Assembly: GCA_907165275.2 (NCBI GenBank) | Contig: OU015665.1 | Location: 7,874,001 to 7,938,000 of the forward strand | Source: Zygaena filipendulae | Taxonomy: Eukaryota > Arthropoda > Insecta > Lepidoptera > Zygaenidae | DNA length: 64,000 bases | Direction: 5' to 3' | Shown: piece after piece, positions 1 to 15,300 of the stretch | How the letters are laid out: each line of letters begins with the position of its first letter | Position numbering within the stretch: the stretch's first letter is position 1 | Made by a program: the position numbers and the translations under genes | Notes under the pieces: model-generated | The model's input: the letters and a program-made list of their open reading frames with translations, nothing else | Database searches by the model: none | What the model was told of the DNA's origin: nothing

Positions 1-2395
1 ATGACCAGTTGTATGTAAAAAAAATCATTTTTAACCATAATTATTACGGACACAAAACATTTCCCTTGTGTTAAAATAAATAAGAGCCTAATAAAAGCAT
101 AGAGAATAGTGTAAATCTGGCGGCTGCGTCTAAAACGAGGCGAGTCCTAAATCCTCGCTTATCTCGCACACACCATCTCTATGGTCGTCGTATAGTGTTA
201 CAATACGACATTATCCCAACAAACTACCAAGAGAACATATTGAATGTAAACCTTAACAATCTAGCAATGTTAAATTCACGCCTGAATTAATTTCTCTTTA
301 TCATAAAGAACTTGGTGAGATTGATTCCTTTCTATACAGTTCTTTTTTTTTCCAGCTACATCTTTGGCTTATAATAATCTTTATTGAAACTCCTACGTCG
401 ATGTTTTAATAAAATATATTTTTTTTATAATGAAAAACTACAAAGAATTTTGCAGCGTAAATAGTGTGAATGTGCATTGATTGCTTATGAGTTTAAGATG
501 TTATATTGTGTCGCTCTGATGAGTTTCAATAATGATTTTTTTTTGTGTTTGTATTTTATTGGAATAAATAAAGCATAATATTTAGCCTTTATCTTACTGT
601 TGATGTGTAAAAGAATAAAAAAGGTTTTTTAAAAGTAACTATCATTATTAGAAGTTTCACTTTTGTAAACTCTTTACACATTAATGTTTTATATAGGTAG
701 GTCAAGGTAGGTTTTTTCTCATAAGTATATAGGAAATCTCCCTAAAATATAAAAAAATTCCACACATATAAACCAAAACGCACTAAACTACACTAAACCA
801 AAATATTGGGGAAAAATACAGCCTACTTTTTAGCCGGTGAAGAAAAAGAAAATAGCGACCGTCTAGGATTATTTTTGGTAATTTGCAAAATTAATTTCAA
901 TAATTAATTGAATAATTTCATTGAATTTTTGTACTTGATTTCGATTGGCTGTAGGTACGATATTGTGTAGTGGTAAATTTTATGTACTTAATTAAAAAAT
1001 AATGCTTGAATACTAGGGAGGTGGCGCGGTGGAGGGTTCCAAGTTAACTTTTCCACGTCAAAATCTGCCTTCCATATTATTAACTTGCGAATAGTAAATT
1101 TTCTGATTCCATAATTTCTTTAATTATAAATTGTACTGAGTCAGTTTGTTAGGCCGACTGGCAGGATCCGCCCCCGGAGGCGGTCGCGCGGCTTCACTTA
1201 CAAATATTTTGGAAATATTTCTCCAACTTGTCGGCGTTTTATCTACCGCTTCTTTCCGTTTAAATGCCTGTTGCATTCATCCCATCTTTCTTATTAAATG
1301 CCTTAACGTAGTTGTAACTACAATCCCAAAATCAACTCTATGTACATGAGCCTAAAACTCAATCCGTTTTAACATGATGCCCTTTTATGACGTTTATCGT
1401 AGTTGTATTTATTATCTAACATTGAGATCTTTACGAAAAACTTAAAATAGACGCTCGCAAAAACAAGATACCGAATTTTTGCTAGGGCTGCCACATAAAC
1501 TTCGATTTAATTTAGTTTAATGGATTTATGTTTATTAATCTAAATCATTTCAATAAATTGATAAGGAAACGATCATTTATGATAGATATAAAGCTGTTAT
1601 TTAATTATTCATAAGGTACTTCCATCTCAGCGACCGATACGGTTCATAAGAAAATTAATATTTATCAATAGATAGATACCTACTCATAATGCTTAATTTT
1701 ATTATGATCTGGCACTGTACACATTAAAACCTTATTAAAACAAAAAGGAATTTATAACATACTTGACTTTAAAAAAAAATAAAATGCAACTTTATTAAAA
1801 AGTCAATTTTAAATATCACTACCTACCTATTTTTAAAAGACGTACCAACCCTATAGTTTATCTAACATCTCGTGCCACGTAATTTGACACTTTTCACTGA
1901 CAAAGCCCACATTTGCTCGACATATACGAATCTCTGAGCCGACATCCACGCAAAAACCTACGGCGAGACCTCTACAAAAAGCAATTAGCATTTTTTGCCC
2001 GTAGTGTTTCGTTCGAAATTAATATTTTAAAAGAATTTAGCTGATAGAGAAAAAATGGTTCAGCACGTGTTAAACGAGAATATGTGAACTGTAAACTATG
2101 TCTTATTTTTCATAATTAGCCCGTGAAGTTTTGTTCGAGTTTGTTTGATAGAGGTTTCAAAGTGATTGGCATGACCAGGGGTGGTCTGTCAGTGGAAAAT
2201 TGCAAATAGGTAGGTAGGTACATAATTATTTTGTGGAATATCTGTACTATGAATATTATTTTGCGTTTTCATTACGGATCGAAATTTCAATTATATGATA
2301 ATTGCAGTTTATCACGTCCTGAGATCACGTCACTCAATAATTAAAATGTCTTAAGAATGACACGTACGTACATAATGGTCATTTATTTCAATATT
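1..2395. other. AT-rich intergenic DNA, no gene seen
   Basis: No ORF with recognisable sequence. The only GC patch is 1150-1195. No repeat family recognised with confidence. Confidence 0.5.
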
Positions 2396-2600
2396 AGTTG
2401 TGCCCCGCGGTTTCACCCGCGTTAATTTCAGAGTTCCCGCCGTAATTCCGGGATAAAAAGTACCCTATGTGTTAATCTGATGTTAAGCTATATTGTTCTA
2501 AAGTTTCATTTAAATCCATCCAGTAGTTTTTGCGTGAAAGAGTAACAAACATCCATCCATCCATCCATCCATACATTCTTACAAACTTATTAAAACAAAC
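2396..2600 (+). repeat. Dispersed repeat (CCGCGGTTTCACCCGCG family) with (ATCC)n
   Basis: A full-looking copy: GC head, GGGATAAAA...TACCCTATG middle, GTTTTTGCGTGA...GTAACAAACAT tail, then (ATCC)5-6 at 2551-2572. The family has the look of a lepidopteran SINE or RTE-tail element; class uncertain. A perfect 21-bp hairpin follows immediately at 2604-2654. Confidence 0.75.
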
Positions 2601-2603
2601 TTA

Positions 2604-2654
2604 GCAAAAACTATTTATATATTATAAGTAGGATAATATATAAATAGTTTTTGC
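2604..2654. repeat. Perfect 21-bp inverted repeat, 9-nt loop
   Basis: Arms 2604-2624 and 2634-2654 are exact reverse complements (GCAAAAACTATTTATATATTA). It directly abuts the 3' end of the dispersed repeat, so it may be a fold-back made at insertion or by template switching. Confidence 0.85.
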
Positions 2655-5600
2655 TTTCTTTTTTCTGCTTTGACTTTTGAAATATTCCTAACGACATACT
2701 AATATCTATTATTTTCAAAATTTTATGACGATACGACTATCACAAAAAACAAGTTACAGTGGTTTTAGTGTAGCTATTTGTCGAAACTAAGCAGAGCTTA
2801 AGACAATATAGTTTGTTTGATAAATTAATAAAATCGATCTATTCTAAGTTGTTTGTTCAATTACGCCTAACTGTTCAATTGATTGTACCTACCTAGGTAG
2901 TAGTTGAGTTGAGTTGAAAGAGTTACAGTAGTAACTACTACTGTAACTTTGAGTTTGAGTTTGATTGTATTTGTTTCATTAGTTCAATCACGATAGTAAT
3001 AAAAATTATCACTGATGTATCGCGTACAATCAGCCCACTATATGGTTACCTATCTTTTTGACATTCAGAACCCTAGTTGCATTAATGTTTATCATTATTA
3101 TACAAAGACCCGTTATTCAAGTCGCAAACCGATCGATATCTATTAGACAGAACAATGTAAATCACTGCCTAGGTCAAAGCAATAGGCAAGCATTATCAAA
3201 TCATTCGACAACTATATAACATCATCGATCAAAACGCGACACACTTGCGGATCTCGCGCGCAGATATATCTGGCTGGTGATAATGCAAATTGAATAAAGA
3301 AAACCGTGTCCTTAGGCGATATAAGATCCGTATCTCTCATAATCCGAACAGGAAACTTATTGTCGTACAACAGATGCGAAATTCCATAAACCGTTGTAAA
3401 CGAATAAGGATGCATCGGAATATTGTTCGCGTTTGAATACTGGTGCACTTCTGGGCGTGGTCAGGTTGTGAATTGCGAATGTAGGTCTGTCGGATCTAAC
3501 GTTTCGCATCGCTATAAAAAGATCCTATTTTACTTTTCAATCGGAGAAAAAAATATCGGTTGCATAAATAGTATAAATAATGGAAGGAAATGGGAATCTG
3601 CAAAAGAACTTCTATCACGTGTGTCGTAATTTCGACATTTGGTTAAAAGTGCAAATCACCGCTAATTTAATAGCGAGAATCGCGTCAACGATTTCCTTTT
3701 AATGTCTTTCTATTCCCCTAAGAAATATTACAATTCTCGGATGTTTTTGATGTCTTTAATGGTTTTTTCCTAATAAATTCCAGACGTTTGATTGTTGAAA
3801 AAATATTTTTTAAACACAATTCGATTTTCAAAACGAACCTCTAAAAAAAGAACAAAGTGAGCAAGCAACTCGCGCGGCAAATTGATATCGAAAAGGATTT
3901 TTCTACTGTTTTGAAAATAGAACGTGTTCCATCGGTGCACTTTGAAAAGGATTATGTTCGGGTTCGGCGGGAGTCTTTTATTCGGATTGTTTTTACAGCT
4001 TACGGAACCCTTTGTCGGTTTTGCGGAATTACGCAGTCTTGAGAAATAGCATAAAGCGGTGTTATAATGTTGTAAAGTCCTTTATTGGTTCGGTGCGCGT
4101 ATTTTACGGTTCTTGAATGGCCCCTCGGTATCTTTTGACGCAGAATCTATATACGTGATTATGAATAGGCTTCTTCTATTTCCTACCTTGTAACGTCAGC
4201 AGTGGATCTTCAAAAGTACTGGAGTGAAGGTATTTGCTTGTCTTTGTAAAGCATTTTCAGTTCGGAACTCAGTAAAGGTTGTGTAAAACGAGTTCGTTCG
4301 AAACTTTGGTATGGCCTGCGAAACGGTTAAAAACTAAAATCAATAGAAAAAATCTTTTGATTTTCAGCTACTATTTCGCGGGTGTATGCAATAATTATCA
4401 CATGTAGAGAGGCTATAGACGTTGGTATTTCGCAGGGAGATGCCAAACGGCTTCCAAGCTTATAAGAAAAGAATAAATATGATACGATTTCAGCTACCTT
4501 ATTTCTATAAATAATCCTTTGATGCATGATGTAGCTCTTCAAAAAAGATTTTCTTTAGTTCTCAAATGTTTGAGAAAGGAATTCTTTTGGTCGATTTTTT
4601 TTTATTTTAGAAATGGTTTAAGATTAGAAAATTCGTGGGTCATTCAAGACACTCAAGTCTTCGAGAGGATGTCATATATCTAGATTACACTGCCGTATTA
4701 TGTCCGAACCATTACTAATACACGTTGCAAGATGTTGCATTCATTTGTAGGTCGCTATTCAAGTATTCGACTTTTTAGAATCTACCTATAAATCATAGCT
4801 CATAAGTCACATTTTATAAGAATTGTAATTTTGAGAAAAAAATAGTAAAGGCATAAGTTTCTTTTGAATTTTTTAGCATAACCATAACCCACTCGATAGC
4901 CGGAAGCCATATGTGAACAAATATTTAATAGTGGTTGGCCTACGGATATTTTTTTAGCTTTTTTGTCATAGAAATAACCTAAATTTATTTAATGGTTACT
5001 AAATATTACAATCGGACCCTTTTTTCGATTGACAATGAAATTTGTGGCCCCAAAAAGATTAACGTCAACCATTTTTTTGTGCAGACAAACGAGAGTTTTT
5101 GTCAATTTGGTGCCAACGACATTAATAAATAACGAATAGTCTAATTTAAAGCTGAGGTGAAAAAAATCTATAAGTATTAATTTAAATTTCATTTTGAATA
5201 TTAATAAATTTTGAACCAGTGATGCAATATGAATAGGAAGCCCCTTATGTTTATTTATTTTTCTGGAAAAAAATAAGGAAATTATACAATAAGATTTCAA
5301 AATTACAATAAGTAAAAAACTTTTAATCTTGCTGTTGGTACGTTGCGGTTTTAATGACGCTAAAATATTTTATTTGTAGATTGTTTGTCGTGAATTCTTA
5401 ATATTGCCTAATATAGGTATAGGAAGATAGTCGAGTCTAATTAAAATTATGTTCAATAATGTAAACTAAACCTAATGAATAGATTTCGTTTGACTAAAAC
5501 TAAAAATTATCAACATAAAATCTAGTAAAACCAAGATATTTCAATTTTAACGGCGTTCCAGAACACTGAAGTATCCAGCACAAAACGTGTACCAAACAAC

Positions 5601-6949
5601 ATTACACTACAGTTGTTGAAAAATACATTCCTCTGATTGATGATACACTATTGTAAGTAGAATTTAGCACTGTCGCGTATCTACAAAACATTCATTGGCT
5701 GCACGGCCTTCCAAGTGTGCCCTATAAATAATGCATTATAGTTCTCATTGTTATCAAACTCAATGCAAAGCTTTAAGGGTGGATGATCTCTTAAAATAAC
5801 AAGTGTTTGCTTCAATGATTATCGACAATACAGATACCTTTAGCTGCCCCATAAAAGCCTTCTTGAGGACATCAAATCCACAGGACTTAAGCGCCCCGTT
5901 ATTAACATTTAATTTGATTTGTAAGCCACAGCTGTAAAGCTTAAATTGCAGTGCACTCTGTTCTGTAAGCTTTGGTCAGAGAAACCAGTGATTTTGAATT
6001 TTGTACCGGAAAGTTTAGAGTTCAGTTTGGTTTGTGGTATTTATTAACGATATATATTAAATTTGGTTTCAAAATAAAATGTGCGTGAAACATCACGGCC
6101 AAGTTGGTTCACCATAACACAATGCAACATTCATCTATTGATACTTTGCTATTTAAATGGTTTTACACATTTATAATATAAGTTACGGTAAATACGGGAC
6201 TATTGTTGATGGAGTTTTTACTTTATACTAAGTTTATTGTATGAAAATAATGCATTTAATTCTATTTCAATATTTGGGCGGTAAATTTGCAAGAGGTTTC
6301 GATGAAATGTAATCAGGTTACTAAGGTTTAAAGGTCTTAAGAGATTGTTGAAAAATAGATCTATGTAGGAATACAATTCCTATTCATTACTATTTACTAT
6401 TTCCATAGATTTCAATATTTTTATACGTAGTTATAACTACGTAACTATTACCTCATTGTTTTAATTTCTAAATTACACCCATAGTGAAATTACTAGTCGA
6501 AAATTTTTGTTTAATACTTCGAGACTTTAATTTTGTGTTTTTTAGACCTTTTTTATATTACCAACCTTTATTGATTTCTTCACTACCGCAGTTCTTTCTT
6601 AAATGACCGTTTAGATATAATATTATTTAAAAAAAACTGGCAATTAATTTCTAGAAAATATAATTTAAAAAAAATTGAAACATTCAGCTGCACCTCAGTC
6701 ACGCCCACAGAAATCAATTCTACAACAATTGGACGTATCATCTTTTATGATGTCTAACATCAGCGAAACTCAGAAGGGTCATTCAGAGTATTCCGCCTTC
6801 GTCAAACTCCAAAAGCCCGCCCAATTAACGCCTAAGATTACCTATCTTGAAAGGTTTGTGCAAAGGCGAATAAAAAACTTACTTTGCCAAAGGGAGTTTT
6901 TATTTTTGTTATTCGGTTTGGATAGATCTTTGGGTTACAATATTGTATA
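2655..6949. other. Intergenic DNA, no gene seen
   Basis: AT-rich with short chance frames only. Holds a 12-bp-arm hairpin at 2920-2947 (AGTTACAGTAGT arms) and a perfect 20-bp palindrome at 6424-6443 (TACGTAGTTATAACTACGTA). Confidence 0.5.
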
Positions 6950-7315
6950 GTATATAGCTGTTCTTCGCGGTTTTAATTTCGGGAATCCCGCGGGAAGGCC
7001 GAGATAAAAGTAGGTATCTACCTATGTCCTAATCTTTACCTCAGAACCAATATAATGTAAACCAAAATCCAATCCAAGCTGGAACAATTTCGCTAATTCT
7101 GTTTTTGTTGTGTTTGTTATTGTAAGGAGAAGAAGCATAAAATAAGTTTAAGAGTTCCTGCGGGAATTACGGAACTCACACGGGTGAATCTCCGAAACGG
7201 TTGGACGGATTTTGACTTTCACTGATAATAATTAGCTGATGGAGGAGTAAATTAAAGGCTACTTTGGAGTTCCTGCGGCTATTTCGAAACTCACACGGGT
7301 GAGACAGCTAGTCTA
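6950..7315. repeat. Two facing fragments of the CCGCGG-head repeat family
   Basis: A plus-oriented copy (about 6950-7110, CGCGGTTTTAATTTCGGGAAT head) is followed by a minus-oriented copy (about 7130-7315, with two GGAGTTCCTGCGG...CACACGGGTGA head pieces). It is a nested or duplicated insertion. Confidence 0.6.
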
Positions 7316-8934
7316 TTACATATTACGGCATTAGAAAGGTGTCATTAACTGGAACTTTAATATATAAATGACTTGTGACTGCAAAGATAAGACCGAATTA
7401 CGTAGGTGTTTCGAATGATACAGCAAAATATTTGTTTTGTCCCGTGTGCGCGTACTTGCAACCGGCGAATGTCCGCCTACAAAACTAATTCCAACAAATT
7501 GAGAGTTTTTTCCTTGAAACGCGTTAGGAGTTCAAATAGTTACAGTGCAAGGAACCCCGCCCTAGGTTTCGAGGGCCCCGCCTAATCACGCCCGGTGCAA
7601 CAGTCCGCACTCTTGGCGTTCGATAGGCGTTACCCTATTTAAAATTTTGACTTGTAAATTGTTCGGTCAAGATCGCCTATCTTTTATTGTATGAGTATAT
7701 CGTTGTCGAATTTCTCAGAACTTCTCGTAATGTCGAGGAACTCGAACAATATAAACTACTTGAATGAAATGTAACAGTTACTATAATACAAATAGAAAAC
7801 CGATGTAGATATTTTCGATGCACAAAATTTATATTTTATTCATAAAATCAACGCGAAAATTGAAAATAATTTAGATTTTTCCCGATATTGTGTTGTTACA
7901 ATGGCCAATGTTGATAGAGTTAAGTGTGTAGGTACCTATTATATTCATCATAATTAGAGATATTAGGTATACCTAGTACCTACATATAGATATAGTTTAT
8001 TTTTCATTAAAAAAAGGAAACGATTGATATGTAAGTGTAACGGCGCAAAATTACATTCACGCAGAGAAACATGTAGTAACGTGGTTCCCCCACTCGTAAA
8101 ATTGTATCACACTGTGTGCGCTGAATACCTACCTATCTACTGCCCTATGCCTATTCGTTCTATAATATTCATAAAGATTGCTACAATGCCTTTTTTAAAT
8201 CAATGATATCTAGATTCGACTTCAGCGAGATGTGAATTTAGATCAGAAAACTTTTTCTATGGCTCGTGATTTAGCAGTTCCCATTTCGGCGCTAAGCTCT
8301 AGAAACCATTGTCACAAACAGCGGGATAGAACTTTTTACTTGACCATACACTATACCGTTACTAATACACAAAAACACAGATGATTGACACAAAGATGTC
8401 GAACAGCAAATATTTCAAAACATTTTTTCTCTTATGGCTCACAATTTAGAGTAGTTCGTCTTCGAGCATTGTGCCGTACAATGGGACTTCTGAGAGATCT
8501 TATCTTGCGAGCGAGAACTGAAATGGTTCGAGATGTTATCAGGCCTATCTTAAGGTTCCAGTAGGGCTTTTTAATCCCATACGGGCCCAAACAATGGGGA
8601 GAATCATCGCGACACGTGAACCGCTATTCACGCCAGACAAATTGGGCATTATGAATGCTTCCCAGCTTTTTTTAATGAAAAATAAGAGCAATTATTTATG
8701 AAAGAATAATATAATAGTTATATTTCGAAAAGCATATGTCTTGAACTCTTTTTGATTTACCATGCTTTGTGCAGAAATAAAATCTATACCTACGCATTGG
8801 ACGACCAACTTAAGTCAACAGCTGAGTTGTGGCTTATAGTACGTAATACGTATATATTCGAAGGTCAGACCGTTTATAATGAATTAGTTAATGAGATAAA
8901 CGTTTTGATGCCGGAAATGAAACTTGTGGATGTC

Positions 8935-9398
8935 TCAAAGCATGCAAAGATCTATTCCAGTAGTCTTTTTGTAAACCAGTTCCCATTCTAGGTGCTTACA
9001 ATCTTCGATCACTCTGTTCATTGATATACCACACCTAGTAGTAGCTAGTAGTAAATCAATGACTCCGTCACTTAACATCAGGTGAGCTGTGGTCAAACAC
9101 CTATAGCCCGTTAACCATTGAAAAAATGTGTAGTATCTAAAATATTTCCTCACAATGACTCCCGTCATCGTAAAGCAATAGTAAGTAATAGTTTTGATTG
9201 ATAAACATAGATCAGAAAAGAGCCACAGCTGCGAGCCAGGGATCAAACCCTAACCCTCTACTGATGGACTAACTCAACCCAAAGAATAAATTTGGAGTCA
9301 ATATTTATACGTAGAATACTCGAAGAAATCTTGTCATTTACGCAGATACAACACAGGTAACTCAGTTTACCTGAAAAAAAAAAAAAAAAAAAAAAAAA
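8935..9398 (-). mobile_element. Degenerate SINE-like repeat region with 25-bp poly(A)
   Basis: CAGGGATCAAACCCTAACCC at 9237-9256 looks like a decayed tRNA B-box region. The neighbouring ACATCAGGTGAGCTGTGGTC text is a common lepidopteran repeat phrase. A pure A run of 25 follows at 9374-9398. Boundaries are approximate. Confidence 0.4.
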
Positions 9399-12300
9399 CA
9401 CTGATTATCAATTTGAAAATAAATACAATTAAGGAAAAAGTTTTCTATGGAACTATCAGATAACTAAGCAGATAATTGAAAAATCACTTTAGCATAGTAG
9501 GTAGTATATACGTATTATAAGTAGGTATATTGAATTCAACAAAGATATATTTCGCTTGAACGAATTCATTCTTGAGACGTAGGTGCATGTAAAATATTTT
9601 TTGTTATAATTAAAAGGTGCTACGAAATCACAAGATGTTATTATTGACTAATACGAATCATAAAGTTTAAAAATTTACACCAAACGCCGTCCACTCAAAG
9701 GATTCGGTGAGGCAAGAGCGATGCGAGTCATTTTGTCGTTGTTAATGTTATTTGAATCTTTTGTCATATTTATGCGCTTGAATTTTTGTTATACGATTTA
9801 TATATATACAAGGTGTTTATTTTTATATCTATCGAAAACGTTCTTTAATCTTTAGCTATCATCAGCATCCAAAATTGATATAGCAACTAAATGTAGTAAA
9901 CGAGGTTTGTAAGATAGAAGAGATATTTCATTCTATTTTATAAGATATTTCTTTCTAGAAGATATTTCATTCTTTACCATTTTTCTTCCTTTACCGATAA
10001 GACTAGGAATCTAAGAAAAAATAAAATAAAATAAAAAAATCTAAAATAGCTCATTGTCATAGAATGTTCTCAGTGTAAGAACAAGTCACAAGTTGATAAC
10101 ATAGAGTATTGCAGTTTAAATAAACTAAAAATAATGAACAACATAATTTTTTAGAACGCGCTGTATATATCTCGGTCCCACGTGCAAACCATTTAACTAC
10201 AAATCAATAGCGGACAAAGGGCGATTTAATGGACCTTTTAGTAGTCAATATGGAGACAAATTCACTTTTAAAGCCAATTTCGAAACGAATTTGTGACTTC
10301 AACCATGAAATATTACCTAATTTATGTGAAGTATAACGTTCTTTTTTATTTAGTCGGTATTATGATCCGACTCTACATATGACAGAAAATTCCCTACCAT
10401 TAGATATTTCCAATCACTATGGGAAACTTTCAAGTTTGCTAGGTCTTTGCTTGAGTTCGCCTTGACAGTGATTGGAATAAAAATAAAAATTTGAAAATTT
10501 TGTTCAGGTTCGATTCGCATTTGAAAACATCATCAAACATCAAACTAACTTAACGTTTATAAGACTTAACGCTAACTAGCTTTGTAAGATACTTGAAAAA
10601 TTAGTAAAAATTAAAAACAGATTTACTACCTACCTATACCTACCTCTTAGTACCTATTTTTAATTAAGTTGGTAGATAAGTGTCAACTTTTTCTTAACTA
10701 GCCCAACTACTTCATTACATAGAAATTATTATATAGATAAGCACAAGCAGTACATACTCGTAAATAAAATATAATTATAGACGAATGGTTTTCATGTCAG
10801 TAAATACGCATTATAAATTATAATTTCTAACATCTGCTCATAAGCTGAGAAAACATTCTTTAACATCGTTTCACGTCACAACTCAGCTTTCCGCCTAATA
10901 TCCTTCGCAGCCATAGAGACTCCTTTAATGTAATTATTGTCAAATGCCGTCGGCGCACATATTCCTGTCCGCATGAATGATTCTGTGAGTAAAATATAAA
11001 AATTGTCTACGCTCAATGCACTCAATTGAATAGGACACAAGTCTAAGGAGCTCGCCTTTTGGAGGCATATTTGTTCGACAAAAGATCGCTGGATAAAGCA
11101 TCATATTTATTTCATAATAAATGACAATTATCGTAAATTGATTTCCGAGTCGACAATGCGTGGCGCAGCTAACCAAACATTGGCCAGAAAGGATCGCCCG
11201 TTGTCATTGTCGTGAGGTTCTGTACCGGTGGAAAAAATCATCAGAAAACGATACTCTAGAATGATACAACAAAAGTTTCTATATTTATTGTTGCTAGGTA
11301 TACGCCAACAAACATCTCGACGGTATATTTATAAATTATATGCAAGTATTTATGTTGTTTCAAATAATATTTCATATGAATGCTATATAAGTTATACTGG
11401 TAACAAAAATAAATAGCTAAATCAACTGCTCACTCCCTCAAAGCATTAAACAACGACAAAGAGAAATCTGTAATCTTTTTTTTTTTTTTTACGAAAAGGT
11501 CGAATTTAAAAAAATCTAATCAAAAAAGTTCATAAAGCCATGCTGCGTTGTAGCCTAAGTACTTCTAGACTTCATATAATTCTATGCGGTAACTGAAGCT
11601 CATTTGTACTTAAATTTTGATTTCCAACTTATTTGATCTTGTGCGTCTCATAAATTGGCACTTTTTACTTTATAAAGAAAATTATTTCGTTGGTAACATA
11701 TTGAAGCTAAATTGATGATATTCACCGACAAGACCACCAGGAAAACTTAAGTAATAAACAATTTCAGACATCGAGAAAGCAGAACCGTGTCAAGTAAATT
11801 GTGACTGAATAAACAAAATCGTGACTGTAGTTGAAAAAAAAAAAAAAATCGTCAATTTCTCGATCAACACTTTGTACCAAGATAGGCATAAGCTGGGCAT
11901 AAGGATTACCCGAGTAATTCGAAAGCTTTGTTAGCATGAAGACACGTGGTGTCCTGAGTAACGTTAATTAGATATTTATATGCACCTACAGTTAATATAA
12001 GTACTATTCATAATAAACTGTGCAGCGATTGTTTTATTCAATATTCCTTTTACAATTGAAGCAAGAAACCAACACAAGAGTACGAATAATTAATATTATA
12101 CGACTTAGGTATATCTTGTACTCGATATTATTTGTATGACTTGAAGTGGCTTCAGTCAACTTGCACCAACTGATATTTTATGCCTATTTATATTATTTTT
12201 TTTAATATTTACGAGGTTTTTCGTAATGGGCTGTCTGAGAATTGCGCCTTATGTGTGAACCTACATTTGTATTACTGTAGTTCTAACTTATTTTAACCTA

Positions 12301-15300
12301 GGTAACTTATGGCGAATTGTTGGTGAAAATGGCCACAAACACAACAGATGTTTGCACTCAATGACAATATTATTTCCTTATCGCACTGTGTTCTCGATAT
12401 TGTAATACATGTACAATGAGTGGTCATCAATTCCAGACAGCGACAGTTCTATCCTTTAAGAACTCACTTGACAAAATATTTCGTTCAAGCTAAAAACTAA
12501 ATAAAAGTCCAGGTGTGGGTAGACAATTAGAGCATAATCACTATATTTGAAGTGTTGTCACGGACTTTCTAAGAAGCGCATTGTTGGCCGCCACCCAGTG
12601 CGGAGTGTTTGCAAACGTCCTGTATAAGCTCGATCCAATATTTGCCGTACGAACGAACGAAACAATGCCTCCGTTGGGACAGTTAGCGTTTCCTTGTGAT
12701 TCGTGCGGACAATTGTCAGGTCGGAGTTTCTCTGCAGCGGAAGCAAATTTTTATTTTCCAAATTTATTTATCAATTCTATAAAAAGAAACAAAAATCACA
12801 TTATCTATTGTAAAATTTTAAATCTATCCTTCGTAATAATAAGAATATAATTTTATTTCAGATATGAAAATCCATAGATTATTAGTATCAGATTAGTAAA
12901 AATTATTTTGACTTTATTACTACATTACTGTTAGTTATTATAAATGAAATGATTTTTGTGTTTAAAAAAACAAAAAATGTTTTTCTCTAAGTTTTGTATA
13001 AAAATCGAGTTATTTTCTAATCTGTTATTCTAACATACCTACGGAGTTAAATCAAATTTATGTGAACATTTGTCACTGTTTGAACTTTATTGCTATTGCA
13101 AGAAGATTCAATGATTGTCAAAAGGAACTGATTGCATATTTCTACTGCTAGTCGACCGTACGCGGACGAGTGGGATATTTTTGAATGCGATTAAAAATCG
13201 CCGTAGTCAAACTGCGTACTATCGTGTAGTTTTGCGATTATGTTGGCGCGTATGTTTGCACGTCCGCAGCGAGCGCCGCGGGAGGCGCGCCTCAACGAGA
13301 CCACCTCTAGGTATTGAGGATTGCATTAATTTTTATTTCCATTTAACACATTTATTATGCTGCCTCATGAAATGAGTCAACGTAGCACGGGCGACGTTTT
13401 AAATTTTAACGGAATACATACATTTTACGAGCAATTGTATACGTATGTTGTCTGTAACTTATGGGTTTGTATACCTACCGCATGTTTATGAGGTGTGTGT
13501 TATTTAACTTCGGAATTCAGTTTTATTTTTAATCACTTGGGTCAAAAAGTTTGATAGTAAAGAACTTCTCTGAGTTTCATTATGTTTTTATAAAGCATAA
13601 TATACATATCACGCCTATATGTAGTTGTCTTATGATATAAAATGTTCAGAGAAAAATACTCCTTACTCTACAATCTACACAAAACATAATTTCCATACCA
13701 TAAACACGACCCCTCAATTATGTTTCTAAAGCGGTTTCCAACCAATGACAAGTGAAGGTACACTCTGACCTCATACAAAATAACGTCCAATCATATCGCG
13801 AATGTAAAGCCATTAAGATATAACCTCATACTGGGCTATTATGTAGAGCGTCCTTACAAACCGTCTCACCTAAGTTCAATAGTATGACACTATTGTGAAA
13901 TTTCTCACTTCGGGACCTGGCAACCCGCAGCGCTTGTCGGGTTAGCCTCAAGTATTGTGGCACACGTGCGCTGTGAATGGGCCCTTAGGAGATATCTTAA
14001 AGGTTTGACATCGCTATTTATGTTAGGCACATCTAATTGAATTATTTATTATGGTATCTACCCCATGCGGGATGTTTCTTTGATCCGATTAAATAATTTT
14101 GTAGTCTATTATAGGTTATCTATTTGCTGGTCACGTTTTTGGTCGCTTGTCAATTACTATGTTAATTTCTTTACCATATATTATGTAATACATGTTGTAC
14201 AATACGTGCTTTACGGAAATATATGTAAAACATATATTTTTGATTGTATAGAGTCGTAATATCTAATAAAATTTTTGAAGTGTGTGTAAACTTTAAAACC
14301 TAAATAGGTACCTAAATGAATTATTATTTATTTTGTAAAAAGTAGTTTTACCTATAAGATGGAGTTAAAATACAAAACTTAATTGAAATTTAAACTTTTA
14401 AATTATAAATATATTATAATATTAACATTGTAATCTAGTGAAGTAGTAAAAAAACCATTTATTGATGATGAATCATCTTGTTAGTTTAGCAACAAAATTC
14501 GCTTCGTTTCTAATACAAACAAGCCTCCACCGTTCTCGAGGGTTGTGCATATATTTGTTTTGGTTGAAGCTTTAAGGATTGACTTCGGTTATCTTTACAA
14601 ACACAGGTCCTGTTTATTTATCGAGCAGAAAATGGAGCACGAACGATTTGTACGAGCAAAAAACCCTATTAGACAAACTATGAAGTTATCTATATACTAT
14701 GAAGTTAGGTATGTAGAGTCTTGTTTACTATGTACAGCAAATGTTTTTTTTTATTTAAGAAATAAATTAAGCATACCTATAACAATATGTTACAGGATAC
14801 TTAATGTACACTTTAATTAAGGTATTCCATTTCTGACTAAATTTTATATTTTGAATTTTGTGCCATTTCGTGTCAACATTTTTTTAAATTTAACATTTTA
14901 TTGGTATTTAAACAATTTAATAAGGTATGTGTTTACATAATTTAAAAAAGGTTCTATAACTCTCAATAAAGCGTTCTGTATCCATAACTTAATTTTGTGG
15001 GTTAACATGGTATTGCTTGTCGGCTTAGAAGACTGAATATTTTGTACTCGTTGAACACTTTGGAAAAGTATGAAAATGCCCGAGATCTGTTATCAACTTT
15101 GACAACCATGGGGTGAAGTATAGTCTATAGACTTGTCTATACCATACTGCTCCGCAGCTTGATGGTATGGTTTGATTCCTAGCAGAAAGCACGCGGCGGT
15201 GAAGTTTTTGCGATGACAGAATAGTTTATGTACATATTTATTTAGTTTCCACTTATAGCTTTAAATCTTAGTGTGACATCAAGTAGATTTTTTTTAATTA

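Noticed and set aside
4989..5300. 103-codon minus frame
   Set aside because: Lys/Ile/Leu/Phe-rich AT-driven composition, no domain or promoter.
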